DNA of 64,000 bases from Kappaphycus alvarezii (GCA_002205965.3 NADL03000517.1:1426001-1490000); one strand, 5' to 3'; counted from the first letter of the stretch, positions 32,003 through 44,570 are shown. Notes: a model not told the origin generated them from the letters alone. A program made the numbers and translations.

Positions 32003-32850
32003 TTGTCTGTCAACACTTTTCTTTTGTCTGTCGATATTCTCGGCCTTTTTTTAAAATACCTAAAAAGCACTACAAAACAATATGAACTTTGTGGAATGCT
32101 TGGTATTTTCCCAGCTAGTGTTTCGGTTTTGATTGACTACGAACTCGAGGTTCTTCTGCGATTACTTCGTGACAAAAGCGTGCGCGATTTTTCGGTGGCG
32201 TGGCCGAGCATTGCGGAGATGGATTACTCACATAGCATTCTGAGATTCCATCACCTTAATGGATCAACTCTCCCGAATGTATTCGCAGTTGTAGATGGTG
32301 GCAATTTCTTGTGCGCGGATTATCAAGATTGTAATCTTCAGAATGTATTCTAAAATAGATTTACCGGAAACGTTGAAGTGACTTGCGTCTTTGTTTTCAA
32401 TTGCTTTGGCGAGATAATACACTCAGGGATCAATTAACTCGGTAGTTGGCATGAAAAAGGGTAGTGTTCGCGTTTAGTTTGATTCTGGATCTTTTTTCAG
32501 ACAAATAAACACCTCGAAAGTACGCTATTTTGGGGGATAGCGCCTTCGTTACAAAATCAAGGGTAACGCACGGGAAAATACTGTGGGCTAGTAAAACTAA
32601 AGAGAAAGCAGATATTTCGACCTTGTAGCTCCTCGCTCCTGTAGATTCTTTGTTATAGTGTGTTACGCCCAGTGAACGGCAAAGCGCAGAATAGGCCTTT
32701 CGTATATTGAAAGCCCCTTTCGGCCTAACACGTCTTATACTACCGACCGATTCAGCCCTTAAATACCACCTCTTTCAGTTGTACGTTCATCTATACAATC
32801 TAAGAGTTCGGGATACTGGACTCAATTAAATTAGGACTGTCTATGGGAAT
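32003..32850 (+). pseudogene. PIF/Harbinger transposase, copy B, decayed
   Basis: The first frame (32003-32353) gives LKYLKSTTKQYELCGMLGIF (helix-turn-helix), WPSIAEMDYSHS and VFAVVDGGNFLCADYQDCNL (first Asp). After TAA the same frame continues NRFTGNVEVTCVFVFNCFGE and IIHSGIN. Near 32536 LGDSAFVTKSRVTHGKIL gives the second Asp, and near 32670-32830 SERQSAE, a TAG stop (32692-32694) and then AFRILKAPFG and YVHLYNLRVRDTGLNQ give the catalytic Glu region. The stop replaces a Trp that follows this Glu in the family. The layout resembles fungal-type Harbinger transposases with an E-W-G-M motif. Several stops and shifts show it is dead. Confidence 0.75.
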
Positions 32851-32899
32851 TCAAACACAAGTCAGCAACCCTGGTCGGAAAGGTATTTGAAGGAATAAC

Positions 32900-32990
32900 C
32901 GAGAGCACGGTGACCGCGGAGCACCATATAAAGTCCAGGGGTACTGGAGCGAAGCGGGGCCAGCAGGGAGCCCGCGTGAGTGGAAGCCCG
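32900..32990. other. GC-rich spacer between convergent Harbinger genes, copy B
   Basis: GC-rich words (GACCGCGGAGCACC, GGAGCGAAGCGGGGCC, GGGAGCCCGCGTGAGTGG) appear between the transposase tail and the opposing coiled-coil frame. They echo GGAGCGAAGC in copy A and GGGAGCCCGATGAGCG in copy C, in the same relative place. Confidence 0.45.
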
Positions 32991-33099
32991 AACACTTTAG
33001 TTGGCGAGAGAGCATTTTTCTTTAGTCATCTGTAGCTAGAATGCCTTGATTTCGCTATCTTTATCGCAATTCAGAAGAAAACTAAATGATCTTAGACAC

Positions 33100-33490
33100 C
33101 CTTTCTTGTAAAGTCCTGCATCATATATGTAAGCTCCTAAATAACTTTGCTCTGCTCATCGATTAAACGCTTTGTATCGGAGAGCTCCTCTTCTAACTCC
33201 TTCGCTCCCTGCTCATGTTTTTCCATCTTCTTTGAATCAGTACCATCGAAAATATTCTGCACCAACTGCACTACAGCATTAGACATTTCCTCAATATGCA
33301 CAGTTAGGGATTTTACATCGATTCATCGCTCCTATTTCAGCCTTCATCTCCCGGCATGCAACTTATTCTTCTTAGCTCCAGCCGCATCTTCAAGTTCCCC
33401 ACTTTTTCTTCCATCACCTAGTTGCGATGTCGAGCGATCTATCACTATAATAATATCCTCGGCCGAATCACCATCGCCCTCCTAGTTATC
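33100..33490 (-). pseudogene. Coiled-coil remnant of Myb-like partner, Harbinger copy B
   Basis: Minus-strand pieces read GDGDSAEDIIIVIDRSTSQL, then GELEDAAGAKKNKLHAGR, and after stops VVQLVQNIFDGTDSKKMEKH and EQGAKELEEELSDTKRLIDE. This is an acidic linker followed by a coiled coil, as in the partner proteins of copies A and C. The DNA-binding N-terminus is not recognised. It faces transposase B tail to tail. The identification rests on position and composition. Confidence 0.45.
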
Positions 33491-34546
33491 ACCTACTACG
33501 CCCGCATTACGCAGTTTGAAAGGTTTATTGCATAGAGGTTTGCCGGCTTACTCATGAAGCCTCGATGGACGCTGAGATGAAAATTATTTTGCGCGGCTGC
33601 ATTACGTACGGAAAATGAAGATTAACGTGTTTTGCACACGTGCATCGCACCAAGTGTTTCAACATTTATTTTTGGAACAATACTACTCCCACAGTTCCCC
33701 ACTTTATCCAGGCATTTGGCATTTTCTGTATAACCCCAGTCATATGTTGCCCTCACTATGCGAGTAAATCATCAAAGTTAGGTCTTGACCATAGAGTTAA
33801 TGATATTAGGTGGATTTTTTGTTAGTTCGATAGATATTAGCCAAGCGTGAGGTATAAAAAAAATCTCAGTAGTTGTGGACAGTAGCTGTAGTTTGGTAGC
33901 CGTTAGTTGACAGTAATATTGTACTGTCAAGGCGCTCCTATGTCCATGTTGTTCACATAGTTGACAAGTTCTTTTGATCGCTTACACATGTCATAGTTCT
34001 TCCCCTAACGCGTGTGTCACTTGTTGTTTGGAGGAAAAGTCTGTGCCGATGTGTCCTGGTGGTCCTACTTGGCCATGCTCAGTATGAATAGCCCTTGTAG
34101 AGCGTCGAAAAAAGTGTCAAAAAGAAGACCAGTGGCCCATGCTCAAAAAAGTATCCGAAAAACAAGTTAGACACGGGTATTAAACCAAACTTGTAATTTT
34201 CAAGTGAAAATTTTAATTTAAAGGGCAAAGGGGCTCCTACTGTAGGAGGGCTAAAATGCCATCCAACACAGAGGGGGTGTCAAGCAATGATATATATAAT
34301 AGAGTCTTTACGCAGATGATTTTCACGAATATTGTACGAAGATTTCTCCTTTACTCCTTACATTAGTGGTACACGTTGTGAAAAGCGCTGTACAGAAATG
34401 GCAAAAGGCTGTCACATGTGGCCATTTTGTGACGCGATTTCACAAAGATTTAGCGTTTCAAAAGCGACTATGAAATCCACAGAAATGGCGGGAAGTGCAC
34501 TTCAAAGTGCTAGTATGGCAACTTCCTATATCAAGCGGCATCGAAC

Positions 34547-35428
34547 ATGCCGGACCTTCCTTCTCCGCCAACTGAGATGGTTACGGTGTTGCCATCCACT
34601 CCACCGCCGACCTCGCCCTCCGCGATGGTTCCAAACGAAACCCCCTCTACCTCCTGTCCTCCTCCAGCCTCGCGACCCTCTACCACTCCCAAAGCGAAGT
34701 CGTACCGCTTCTCTGCCACTGAAGACCTCATCATCGTGAGAGAAGTAGCGTCCGTGAACGCTCACATTGCTCCATACGGCAAGATCGCGGCAGCGTTTGC
34801 AGTGGCGTCTCAGAAAGCTAATAAGAATGAGGCGCTAACTGTCAAGACAAGCGGCAAGAGTATTCAAGATCGTTACAAGAAGCTGCAAGACATCTTCGAC
34901 AAGAGAGATGCGAGAGAGCGCGTGATGTCTGGGGTTGGTGGTGGTGTTACCGAGATGGATGAGTTGCTGGGTGCGATGGCGAAAGCGCAGGAGGGTATCC
35001 AACGGGACAAGAGCGCCGAGAAGGAAGAGAAATGTCTCAAAGAAGCCGACAAAGAAATGTTCGGAAAGTAGAAGGTTGCGCTGTCGTTGGTCAGGAAAGG
35101 CAAGGGTAGTGTAGATTTTACCGACGTTGTGGATGGGCAAGGTGAAGGAGAAGGGACGGTGTCGAAGAATTGGCAGTTTACTGGCAGGCTCAGTGGGGGA
35201 ATGGCAGGGGAGCTGTCCGCTTTCGGGCAGGCTCTGAAGGAAGCGTACATGCTCAGGGTCCAATTCGAACAGAAACTTCTCCTTCTAGAGCGCGAGCGGC
35301 TCAGGATAAAGCAAGAAGAGCGCGAAAATGAGAGGGAGCTCCGCCGTGAGGAACAAGAGGCGCGCGATAAGCAGGAAATGGACAAGTTCAAGCTAATGAT
35401 GGAAATGTTTGCGAGTAAACGTGAGTAG
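34547..35428 (+). pseudogene. Myb/SANT-like partner protein of Harbinger copy C, in-frame TAG
   Basis: The frame opens with a Pro/Ser/Thr-rich arm (residues 1-50), then a trihelix/Myb-like domain: KSYRFSATEDLIIVREVASV, NAHIAPYGKIAAAFAVASQK and KTSGKSIQDRYKKLQDIFDK, where the SIQDRYKKL helix is typical of this fold. TAG at 35069-35071 interrupts it, and the same frame continues to 35428. That part ends in a long coiled coil (LLLLERERLRIKQEERENER, then QEMDKFKLMMEMF). With the stop read through, the length is about 293 residues. It converges on transposase C and is likely the end-binding partner. The stop could be a point mutation or a base-call error. Confidence 0.75.
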
Positions 35429-35469
35429 ATAATAGGCTGCCCATTGACATAAAGGAATCCGCTTTGACA

Positions 35470-35605
35470 ATCCTGAGGAGCCACGAGAGTGCAGAACGGC
35501 CGGCGGAATCTCAAATGTTCCCCACTCTCGCGGGATCCCTGCGGGGCTGCTAACAGATCCGCGGGCACCCCGTGCCGGCGACCAAGGGAGCCCGATGAGC
35601 GAGGA
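35470..35605. other. GC-rich spacer between convergent Harbinger genes, copy C
   Basis: A GC-rich block with ACGGCCGGCGGAA, CTCGCGGGATCCCTGCGGGG and GGGAGCCCGATGAGCGAGG lies between the Myb-like stop (35428) and the transposase tail (about 35600). Several inverted words could form stems. It matches the position and base content of the spacers in copies A and B. The long minus-strand frame crossing it appears to be read-through. Confidence 0.45.
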
Positions 35606-36723
35606 CAAATACTTAACGTTAAACTATTCTTGTGTGCGATGTATGCCTCAAGGGTCGGAGGGTCGCACTTGAAGTACTGTCTTATAGTGTTCGAGTACAC
35701 GCAGGCTCGCAGGTTCGTTAGCAGTAACGCAGCGATATGCAAAGCTCCGACTGGCGATTTCGACACGCGAAGTTTCCTCTTGAAGTCCACAGTTGTCCAG
35801 TTCAACTTCACCTCCTTGAATAGACACTCTGCCGCCACCCTTACCGCGGATATGGCTTGGTTGAAGGCCTTTTGTGCTGTAGAAAGATTCGACCCTTGAA
35901 ACGGAACTTCCATGAAGGACCTGACTTTGTATCCGGAGTCATCATAGATAACCTACTGCTTTACAGCTATAACCAAAAGCTTCGATAGTTGCTCTTCCAG
36001 TCCGCTGCGAACATAAAGCGTCGAGGCGTGCTTTCTTCCTTCAATTGGACCAACGGCATGTAAGATGAGGCCGTCTGGAGTATTTACAACCTGTTACTTC
36101 AGTTCATGCTTCCTCTTATGCCCATTGTACACTAAACGTTGTTCCCCGCTCTCTTCTTGGCGCGAGATACCAAGAATCTTTCCGTATACGAAGCCCACGC
36201 AATTAGGCAGTGCACCAGTCTTTCCATGAACTGCTCTGGAATGCATCTCAGCGCGCTCATTCACGTATTTCGGTTATATTTTTTCCATAATGAGGTGGCG
36301 GAGAGCGTTAAGAAACGCTTCTATGCCCTCCCAGAACAACTCGGACAGTTGCGAATAGTACTTGCCAAATAGAAGTTCTAGGTCAAACCATCGTGCAGGA
36401 GATGCTAATCGACGTAACACAACGCATGTTACTAGCAATGGATTACAAGATTATCTATTTCTAGACGTGTCTCTTGACGTAGCAGGCTATCCGAGAGCTA
36501 GTACAATACGGAAGTTATCGTTCTTCTGAAACCTGAAAAGCGCAAGGCATGTAGCATCCTTAAAGCTTTCGAGCTTGAAAGAGAGGGAGGTAGTTGGCAA
36601 ATGTCGCTTGCGCATTTCGAAGGGCTCTATTTCTTCTGTTTCAGAGACATACTGAGTAGAAATCTCAAAAAGGACGTGGGAAACATGGGAGGCGTAACTA
36701 GACTTTTTTTCTGCGACGCTCAA
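35600..36723 (-). pseudogene. PIF/Harbinger transposase, copy C, decayed
   Basis: The likely start is Met at 36723. Minus-strand pieces in order: SFKDATCLALFRFQKNDNFR, VVLRRLASPARWFDLELLFG (HTH region), SQLSELFWEGIEAFLNAL, NCVGFVYGKILGISRQ (first Asp position reads Y-G-K, so the Asp seems lost), LVYNGHKRKHEL, DDSGYKVRSFMEVPFQGSNL (second Asp region), FNQAISAVRVAAECLFKEVK (catalytic Glu) and LLTNLRACVYSNTIRQYFKC with DPPTLEAYI at the end. In-frame stops lie near 36291 and 35955. This is a different sublineage from copy A. The frame has no stop at the usual C-terminus and runs on into the GC-rich spacer. Confidence 0.78.
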
Positions 36724-36729
36724 CTGTAG

Positions 36730-39700
36730 GTAGTATAGTTACCCACACTACCTGTCGTGCTTTGCTCTGGGAGTGCGAATGATCGGATCGCCTGCCGAGA
36801 GGCATTTTGGGGAATGGTTTCGTGTTGCTAGGGCAAGGGAGAGCATGGTTGGTAATAATCACAACTCGCAACTGATTTCTTACTGCATAAAGAGTCATCG
36901 GTGATTTCATCATATTCGCAGGTCCCGCCTTTTATGATTTTCTGTCTTATAGGTATCTTCATATCTGATTTTGAATTTCTCACTGCGTAAATCCTAAAAT
37001 GTGGCAGAATTATTTACATTTTTTAAGAGATATTATTATCCAGTTTGTCATTCTAAGTGAAATCTGAGGGTAAAAGCGGAAATTCAAGTAATCAATATGC
37101 TCAGAAAATCATAAAATTAAAAATGCTCTCAATAGCAGAGATGTAGGTACCAAAGGTGACCAATTTAGGTCCTTTCCTCTCACATAATATGCTTTTCAGG
37201 ACAATTCACCATTGGGTGCTGATCTGCCTATTCTAAAAATATAACTCACTTCCAATAGTATGATCGTAGGACTAGTACTGGGTAGTAGTTAGTTCAAAAC
37301 ACAGAAAAAACGTAACCATGTCCCCACCTCCGACGAAATTTCTGTCTTACACAATATACAACTTGAATGGTAAATCAAACGAAACTGTGAGCTTAATTTC
37401 TTTAGTAACTCTACTTTGAACTACAACTTAAACAAAACTGTTTAATTAATTTTCTCAATAACAAATTTTCACATGTACTTCAAAACTACTTCAAAGCTGA
37501 GACTTCGAGAATAAATGTTTTCATTTTGCAAAGTACGATATCTGTTTTTCCACATCAGATTCAAAGCTCATGTTTCTCCCATGAACAAGGGACGAATATA
37601 AATGCTCTCGACATAATGCCCTCCTTTTTGCCTCGAAATTAACAGTCTTAGGGTCCGAGACCACTGTGCACTGGAACAGCTTTTGATAGCGTCTTTATCG
37701 TTGTGCGCCCGATGTTTGCGATGGATCATGTTTCGGTGTAACTGTTATCATCTGTTGATTTAGTGGTATTTAACACTGTAGCACCAGTAAAAATCTCTTC
37801 CAGCTACCTCTTTAATCAGTTTAATTTTTGTCAGCCTCAGAATCTATGGTTCTCAGATTCTTCAGCTAAGTTAATCTCACATTTAATACTGGAAAATAAG
37901 AAACCCAGCTAATGTAAGTAATGTTAATTATTTAACAGTTTAGTTTTAATATACAGAAATTCTTGAATACTGCAAATTTGATTTTCTGAAATAGGGTCAA
38001 TATCTTCCATTTATGTCGAGCCACAGCCAATGCAACTTTTTTAATACATCACTGCAGTAATGATCGTTTTTTAAGGTTCAAGAGTCCCACCGCAGACGAT
38101 TACGAAACCTCATACTGTCATCGTCACTGCCACCAATGCCAAAAACTTACGCTTCAATTCTCAGATTCCGTGGGACTCCTTCGATTTTCTCTATTCCTCC
38201 CCGGAAGTATGCCTCCGTTGCAGTCTCTAATCGCTATTTACTTCAATAATGCAGTATTAGAGCAGAAAAATAACAATAAACATCTGATCCTAAATCAGAA
38301 AGGAAGACCGCAATTGCCAAACCAAGTGCCGAAAATGGAACGTTACAGGTCTAATATTCACCTCATACGGTCTCAGCGCTTCATATAATAAATAATTTTC
38401 TGCCAATATCGACAGAAGCGAAACTCGTTAAATATTTCCGGAATCAGCTTATTTTTCAGGAATGCCGCAAAACGTAGCATGACTGGCTACTGGATTGCAT
38501 AGTATTTAATGTGACCAAATTTCTGCAAACTGAAAGCTAATATTATTTGCGGATCAAACAGTAATCTTTGTTTTTCAAAATTAATGGTACTAACAGTAAT
38601 ATATAGTTTAAGCCGTAATTCAGAGGCTTCAAACTACTTTGATTAACATTTTTGCGTTTTTTCTTGTTGTGGGAGTAAATTGGAAAATAAAACGTGAAAA
38701 TGTCCCTAATTGAATCTTATTTCCAATTTTATCTCAGCAAAGAACTATTTACAACAGTCTGATTGCACTGGGCGAGAAACGGACTCATTTTTAACTCAAT
38801 CATCGCGGTTTTCAGACTATTAATTTGATCCTTACCGAGAAGCTCTCGAGTTATCCAATAGTTGGGAGTAATTTAGTCTCCTATGAGGCACGTTGCTACT
38901 AAAATGGGGGTATTAGATTAGATGAAGCTAATTTGACCCAACTTAGTGCTTAATATAATGTGAGGAGAAAATTGGGAGTGCAAACAGCATTGCAGTTTCT
39001 TTTCGGAGTATAAAAATGTTGGCCCAACCTCTAAATTAATTTCTTAATTTTGTGAAACCTTTTATGTTTCATTTCTTTTTGAGTATCTAGTACAGATCAC
39101 GGGGGAAAATGAAATTTACGCAATTATTTGCTTCAGTAATGGTTATCTGTGGAGTTATTTCTTCTTCATGTAGTTTAAACGGATTAGAAATTAATGACTA
39201 GATCTATTGAAACGAATATACAATGGTGCCTCTAATATAATATCTTTGTTTTCAAAAAGCATGTGAAAAGCGATAAAATGTTGTCTAAAATGTAAAAAGG
39301 CGTGAAGTACAACTTTTGCGATTTTATTTCTTTCCTGAGTACAGAACCTAAATGAAATGAGCTAGAGGTTTCATTTTAGACTTTTAGCAGCTATATTGTA
39401 TAATTTAAAAAGTTCGGCAAATTTTGGATTGATTCAAAGTCCACAACAAGTACGTATTATTATTACTTAGAAGTATTGAATAATTTCATTGGGGAAGAAC
39501 GAGAAATATTTGTGGATTTTGTCTTGAATCAATTCTTATCGCTTTATAGATTTACGCTGAAATATTTCTGCAACTACTTCTGAGTAATGAATAGCCAGCA
39601 ATGCAACCTCAGATACAGGATTTCCGTAACATCTATTTTCTGAAATTTACATATGCCGAGTACTTAATCACCAAAAGTTTTCGTAACACCAATGCGAAGA

Positions 39701-42285
39701 CAGATAGCATCCGGAAACAATACAACCCTAGGCTGACTTCGTCACAACACAGCTTTAGCTATCAATGGGCGAGTTCAAAGGTGTTATCCCTTTCCGCGAT
39801 TATCTGCAGGAGCCATGGCTCAAATGACGCGAGTCCTGGAGTCGACAGTAATATTCTTACCATCTTTTAGCCGATTTGCACTGAGCATTTCGACGAGGAA
39901 GAACGACGTCTCAGACGGAGTTCTGACTCCATTTCCGGTACTTCCCTCCAATTAGTGTTTCAACAACTGAAATACTGCGTGTTTCTCTCTCTATTACGAT
40001 TCAACCACTCGAGTATAATGCGAATTGTACCGGTTATCGGGTGCTCAGAATAGAGTATGAACACTCAGGACAACGTGTATGCAGCGGATACCCCTCTTGC
40101 AGCTTGAGTATTTCTTCGCCAAATACCTTCTTCTGCGCATTGGTCAGATGTAGAACTACTATTCGGACGAAATAATTTACAGCTGTTTGAACTTTTCTGG
40201 AAATTGTTGGAATCTTTTCGGGAATAACTGTGTGCTAATTGTACCACGGTTGAATGTGGGGTTTTGGAGGGAGCGTTTTTCTGTCGATGCTGATTCGGTG
40301 CAGAAAAATATGTAAGTGATACATATCAGGTGTATCATTTCCTGGAAACGCGGGGTAAGCACTATTCGATAAATAAACAAATAAAATTGGCCAGTTCATT
40401 GTCTTCAATTTTTTGAATATATATATATTTTTGCATATTTTTTAAAAAGCTTTTCGTTCAGTACTCGCATTGATAAATCGCATATTGACCACTTCTACAT
40501 ATCAATTGACAAAACTTATATGCAGATCAACGAGCCGTTGCCATTTGATTCATTACACTACCTCTATGGATTAAAGCGCGAGGGAGCTAGTCATGTATAA
40601 ATTACACTTATGCAAATGAAGCATACACTGATGCTTTGATATTTATGGATATTACGAAATTAAAATTGATACAAACGGAAATTTTATAAATAATAGAGGT
40701 TGTCTCGTTTTTTCGCTGAACCTCAAAGGATCACTTTTGAATTTATGTACAGCTGCTTAAGAGCAACCAAAATTTTTCAATTCTTGAATCAGGCAGGTTA
40801 AAATTTAAAATATTAGGTTTCGAAATATTTCGACTCTACACCGCCCAGTTTTTCTAGCAGTCACAAATCTAGGTCAACTGTAGGTAAAGAGTTTCTCCCT
40901 GATATTTTAAGTTATTTTGAATTTCTTTAAGAGACTTTTTAGATATTTTAAGCTCGCAGTAACATTATTTTGTTCACTATAGATACCACGTAACTATTTT
41001 CCCAATCATTATTCTCTAATCCAATGTATTGAATCGGTTTTAATCACATGTTAATTACAAGATACTGTTTGGTACTGCTCTTACTCCAATTGTTGCGCAA
41101 TAAACTATCATAAGGCTCGAAAACTCTATAAAGCGTTCGTTGATGCTCGGATACAGTAGAAATAGAATGTGTACCCGTGAATTTGGGGTGAATGAGATTT
41201 ATTTTACTTTTATTTTTATCTGATAGGATAGAATGTGTATTAGTGAATTTTGAAGGTGGAATGAGGCTCCTGTCTTTTGCTGTCGATTCTGGCTCGAACT
41301 TCTTCTATAAGAAAATTCGAGCCCAAAAACTTTTCTGATAACTCTATCAGTAATCTGTTTCAACCTGGCGCACAATTACTAGCCCCAATGAGTGAGTAGA
41401 GTCCCTTCTTCAACGACAATCCCAATTCTGATAATAGAAGGGTAACTTAGAACTACATCGAAGGGAAGTAAAAACGGTAAATATGTGCTGAACTTAATTT
41501 TTTAGAAGCCGAGAAAGCTAAAATATTATCATATCAGCGACGCCTTTGTTCTAAGTTTTCCAAGATCTCAAAAATCATCATAATTCTGAAAAATTACTAC
41601 TTTTTACAATCCTATTAACAATTCTCTTTTATTGAGCTTTCAAATATGATTGCGTATTGACTTAAATCGACCTAAAGATTTTTTTTGGAATATTCTGCGA
41701 TACTTTCATAGTAATATTGGAAAAAATGTACTTCTTGGGGCCCTTTGAAACCGGTTTTCTGCCTTGCGAACCGGATTCTACCTCGAAAATATCTCGTGTG
41801 CCATAAATATTCGGCATCTGATCTGCTTAAGACCACTTAACTATAGCTGAGTTGTTCCCGACAGAGCAATTTGCTGTTCTGTGCATAAAAATAGTTTTAA
41901 AAGGAAAACAGGCACAAATTGTCAGTCTATAGGCATTCATATAATGAAATGTACACAGTTTTGTGGTATTGCGACCCCAAAATGCTTTCTGAGCCCAACA
42001 CTTATTCCAATTACATTCATTAGGACCTTAACGGCAGTTCAATTATAAACAGAAATTCTTCCGTACATACTATAAAGAAGATAGGTAAGGTTGTTAAAAT
42101 GATTTTCAAACCAATTCGAGAAAAGTTTTGTATGCACTGCTATTCATGAAGTTTGTGAGCGACTCTTTTAGTACTAAAAGAAACCCTTACGCAACACTTA
42201 TAACCACAACCAGTACCAATGACTCGTTTTTGACTCTCCGACCGCATGATCGCTAAAAATGCCACTGCTTGTCGCAAATAGGTTC
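36730..42285. other. AT-rich region without recognised genes
   Basis: About 5.5 kb of AT-rich sequence where no frame exceeds about 90 codons (39601-39870 plus is the longest) and none shows a motif. I saw no RNA gene, no tandem array and no terminal repeats. The composition is similar to 24-32 kb. It may be old, heavily mutated transposon DNA. Confidence 0.3.
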
Positions 42286-42399
42286 TTCGATTTATGCTAA
42301 CAGTACGTCAATGTCTCCAACACGGGGAATGTAACAGCTCCTCTCTAATAATAAACTCCTCTTCGACTTTCTTTGCATTAAATGAAGATCACATGCTCA

Positions 42400-43250
42400 T
42401 TCTTCCTCGGAGAAGCAGGATATGTTTGATGTACTTCTCCTTTAACTTTAGAGCATTTACCGATCTGTACTGTCTGAACTACTTTCTTTTCTATAAGATT
42501 GGCGTTTTGAAGGTCATAAGAGCTGAAAGATGGCCAGCACTGTGGATTCACATTGCACGAGACAGATATGGTGCTGATCCAGCATTAGGCTGTAGCGCCT
42601 TGCTCAGATGACTGTCTTCTCCCGTTCCTTAGTGGTATCTGGAAGAGATGTTTGGTAAGTAAGGACTTAAGCTGTCAGAGATATTTTGGGAAACTCCGGA
42701 GAATTTCTTGAGCCTCCTGGGCTAAATTTTGTCTGACGTATTAGACCAGGTGTGTTGTAGGTCCAAATTAGGGAACATGGCAAGTAGAATTTATGCTAAA
42801 ACGAACAAATTGGAAAACTGCATTGGGTTTATGGATCGCACAGTTATTGGTACAGCTCGTCCTTCTAATCATATTTGGTAACCAGTGACAACAGAACACT
42901 CATGTACTTAAATAACAAACTATCACACTCCCCAATGGTCCGGCTGGGCATGTGTTTGGTCCTTTATGAGGGCGAATCACGACTGAGCTTTGTATATATT
43001 CAGTCCCCTGGATTATATATCAGCAGAGTTTCTACCGATGAATTTCGTTCAATATTTTATCTACCGTGATAATGGTCACAAGGAAAGGAGCTTTTTGTCG
43101 ACCCTTGTGCAGGGATCTATTTTATATGTAGCGGCGGAGACTTAAAATGAAGCGATCGCCCGTGTAAGGGTCACACAGGAATGGTACTAGAAAAGGAAAA
43201 AGATGTGCTGGCCAGTTATGGACTTAAAAGGAAACATGAGAGTGATCTAA
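42400..43250 (+). pseudogene. PIF/Harbinger transposase, copy D, heavily decayed
   Basis: Conserved blocks appear in the right order across frames: LEEMFGK near 42640, LSEIFWETPENFLSLLG near 42675, LENCIGFMDRTVIGTARPSN near 42811 (first Asp), QTITLPNGPAGHVFGPL near 42916 followed by a stop and GRITTELCIYS, and near 43138 AIARVRVTQEWY (catalytic Glu) with a stop and MDLKGNMRV. It aligns with copy C block by block. Several stops show it is dead. Its partner gene is probably the coiled-coil remnant at 47390-47880, now separated by nested insertions. Confidence 0.7.
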
Positions 43251-43485
43251 TCACTAGTTTTAAACATGTACCTCTCCGCTATGTTATTGATGAACATTCG
43301 AAACTGCTTTTAACCAAACCATATTTCACGGTTTTTCAACTGCAAACCTCCCAGCATTGATGAGTACCTCGGCAGGACGGTAGCTTAATAATGGGGCCGC
43401 TCCACGGCGCAAAGCCATTCTTGGGTCTCTTGAAGATGGCTCGATCCTCACCTCTTTAGTGAAGCAAATATGTCTTTCAGCATGT

Positions 43486-44479
43486 GTAGTAGAATGTACT
43501 TTTGAGGTTCCACTCACCAGATTGGGTGTTAGAAGCGAAGCTTCATCAGGATATCAGTCTAGCGGGGCTAGACAGCAACGGGTATAGCAGGGTAGAGCTA
43601 CTGTATAACGCGCTCGTAAGGACTAGGAGACTGTCCTAGGGTCCTCGAGTAAAGGGTAGAGTGGTACTCGAAAGAAGGAAAATCGGGGGAAGAATGGTGT
43701 AGAGAGATTTTCAGCTAGGTTAACCGAACTTATTCAGAGAAACGCCTCTTGATGCGAAAATACTGATGAGACGAAAGATATGGGAGGCAAAATAAAGCCG
43801 CCAAGAGGCGGATAACTTGTCCAAAGAAGCCACAGGGCGGCGGAATCGTGTGTATTGTTTCAGTTGTGAGTTGACTGAATGCATAATGTTGCATGCCTTC
43901 TTTTAATGCAATTTTCATCCAAATCTAGTTGTTTTGTGTCTTGTTTTAGTTCAATTGTGTTTAATTCAAATTGTTGCGTGTCTTTTTTTTTAGTGCAATT
44001 TTTATCCAATTCGGCAGGCAGGGTATAAATACAGCAGACCATACCTCCACATGTAAAGAGAAAAAGTAATAAGAAGAAGAACAATGAACTGAACGAGACA
44101 GCTTAGACCCAACAACTGCCGAGCCAACCGACTGACTCGCCTTTCAACTGGCTATAAACACAATTTTCTGCTCTTCACTCCGACGTTTGCGTCTGAAATA
44201 ACAGTTTAAATGGCCCAAATCTGGCGATTACTCAGAGTACAAGTGCCCTGAAATACCGAGGGACTCGGGGTCCAGATCTGGTGTCGATTACTCCGGACTC
44301 AACTTCTGAAGTAACGACGTAAGACCCAATAGCATATATTTGCTTAAATTTTTGCTATTCGTTCCTTTATTCTTTTAAACAACGTCCAAAAAGTTTAGTA
44401 GATTGTGATTCCTTCTGCCACTGTGTCTACTGTTGACACGAGTAGCGACGTCCACTCCGGATGTACGCTAGTGTGTCTA
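43486..44479 (-). repeat. LTR-like interspersed repeat, long copy
   Basis: Its reverse complement shares both ends and a middle block with 26749-27101. It starts near TAGACACACTAGCGTACATC and ends near GAAGCTTCGCTTCTAACACC and GTACATTCTACTAC (minus-strand reading). The roughly 1-kb length suits an LTR. A short minus-strand frame follows at 43517-43326 (TSKVHSTTHAERHICF), perhaps the start of a gag. It sits between the two halves of Harbinger copy D. No second LTR next to it was found. Confidence 0.55.
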
Positions 44480-44544
44480 GCTGTACTGATTCCGAGCATC
44501 GCTAGGCTTGTCGGTCGCTGAACTAGGCAAAAAATAGAGAAATA

Positions 44545-44570
44545 CAGAGAAAACTCGCATTTTAGTGACC
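44545..44570 (+). repeat. Left terminal inverted repeat of the pogo element
   Basis: It reads CAGAGAAAACTCGC... and is an exact reverse complement of 47072-47097. A further GTGACC motif recurs a few bases inside, at about 44579-44584. Confidence 0.9.

Noticed and set aside
35393..35608. 71-codon minus-strand frame in the GC-rich spacer
   Set aside because: It has no similarity to a known protein and is a product of GC-rich sequence between two convergent genes.
34873..35913. 346-codon minus-strand frame
   Set aside because: Only its first part (to about 35620) is the transposase C tail. The rest lies opposite the coiled-coil gene, is Ser/Arg-rich, and is a shadow of the plus-strand protein.
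34240..36960. Terminal inverted repeats of Harbinger copy C
   Set aside because: I compared both flanks by eye. Only an 8-base AAAATGCC match was found, which is expected by chance. Copies A and B were also searched without success.
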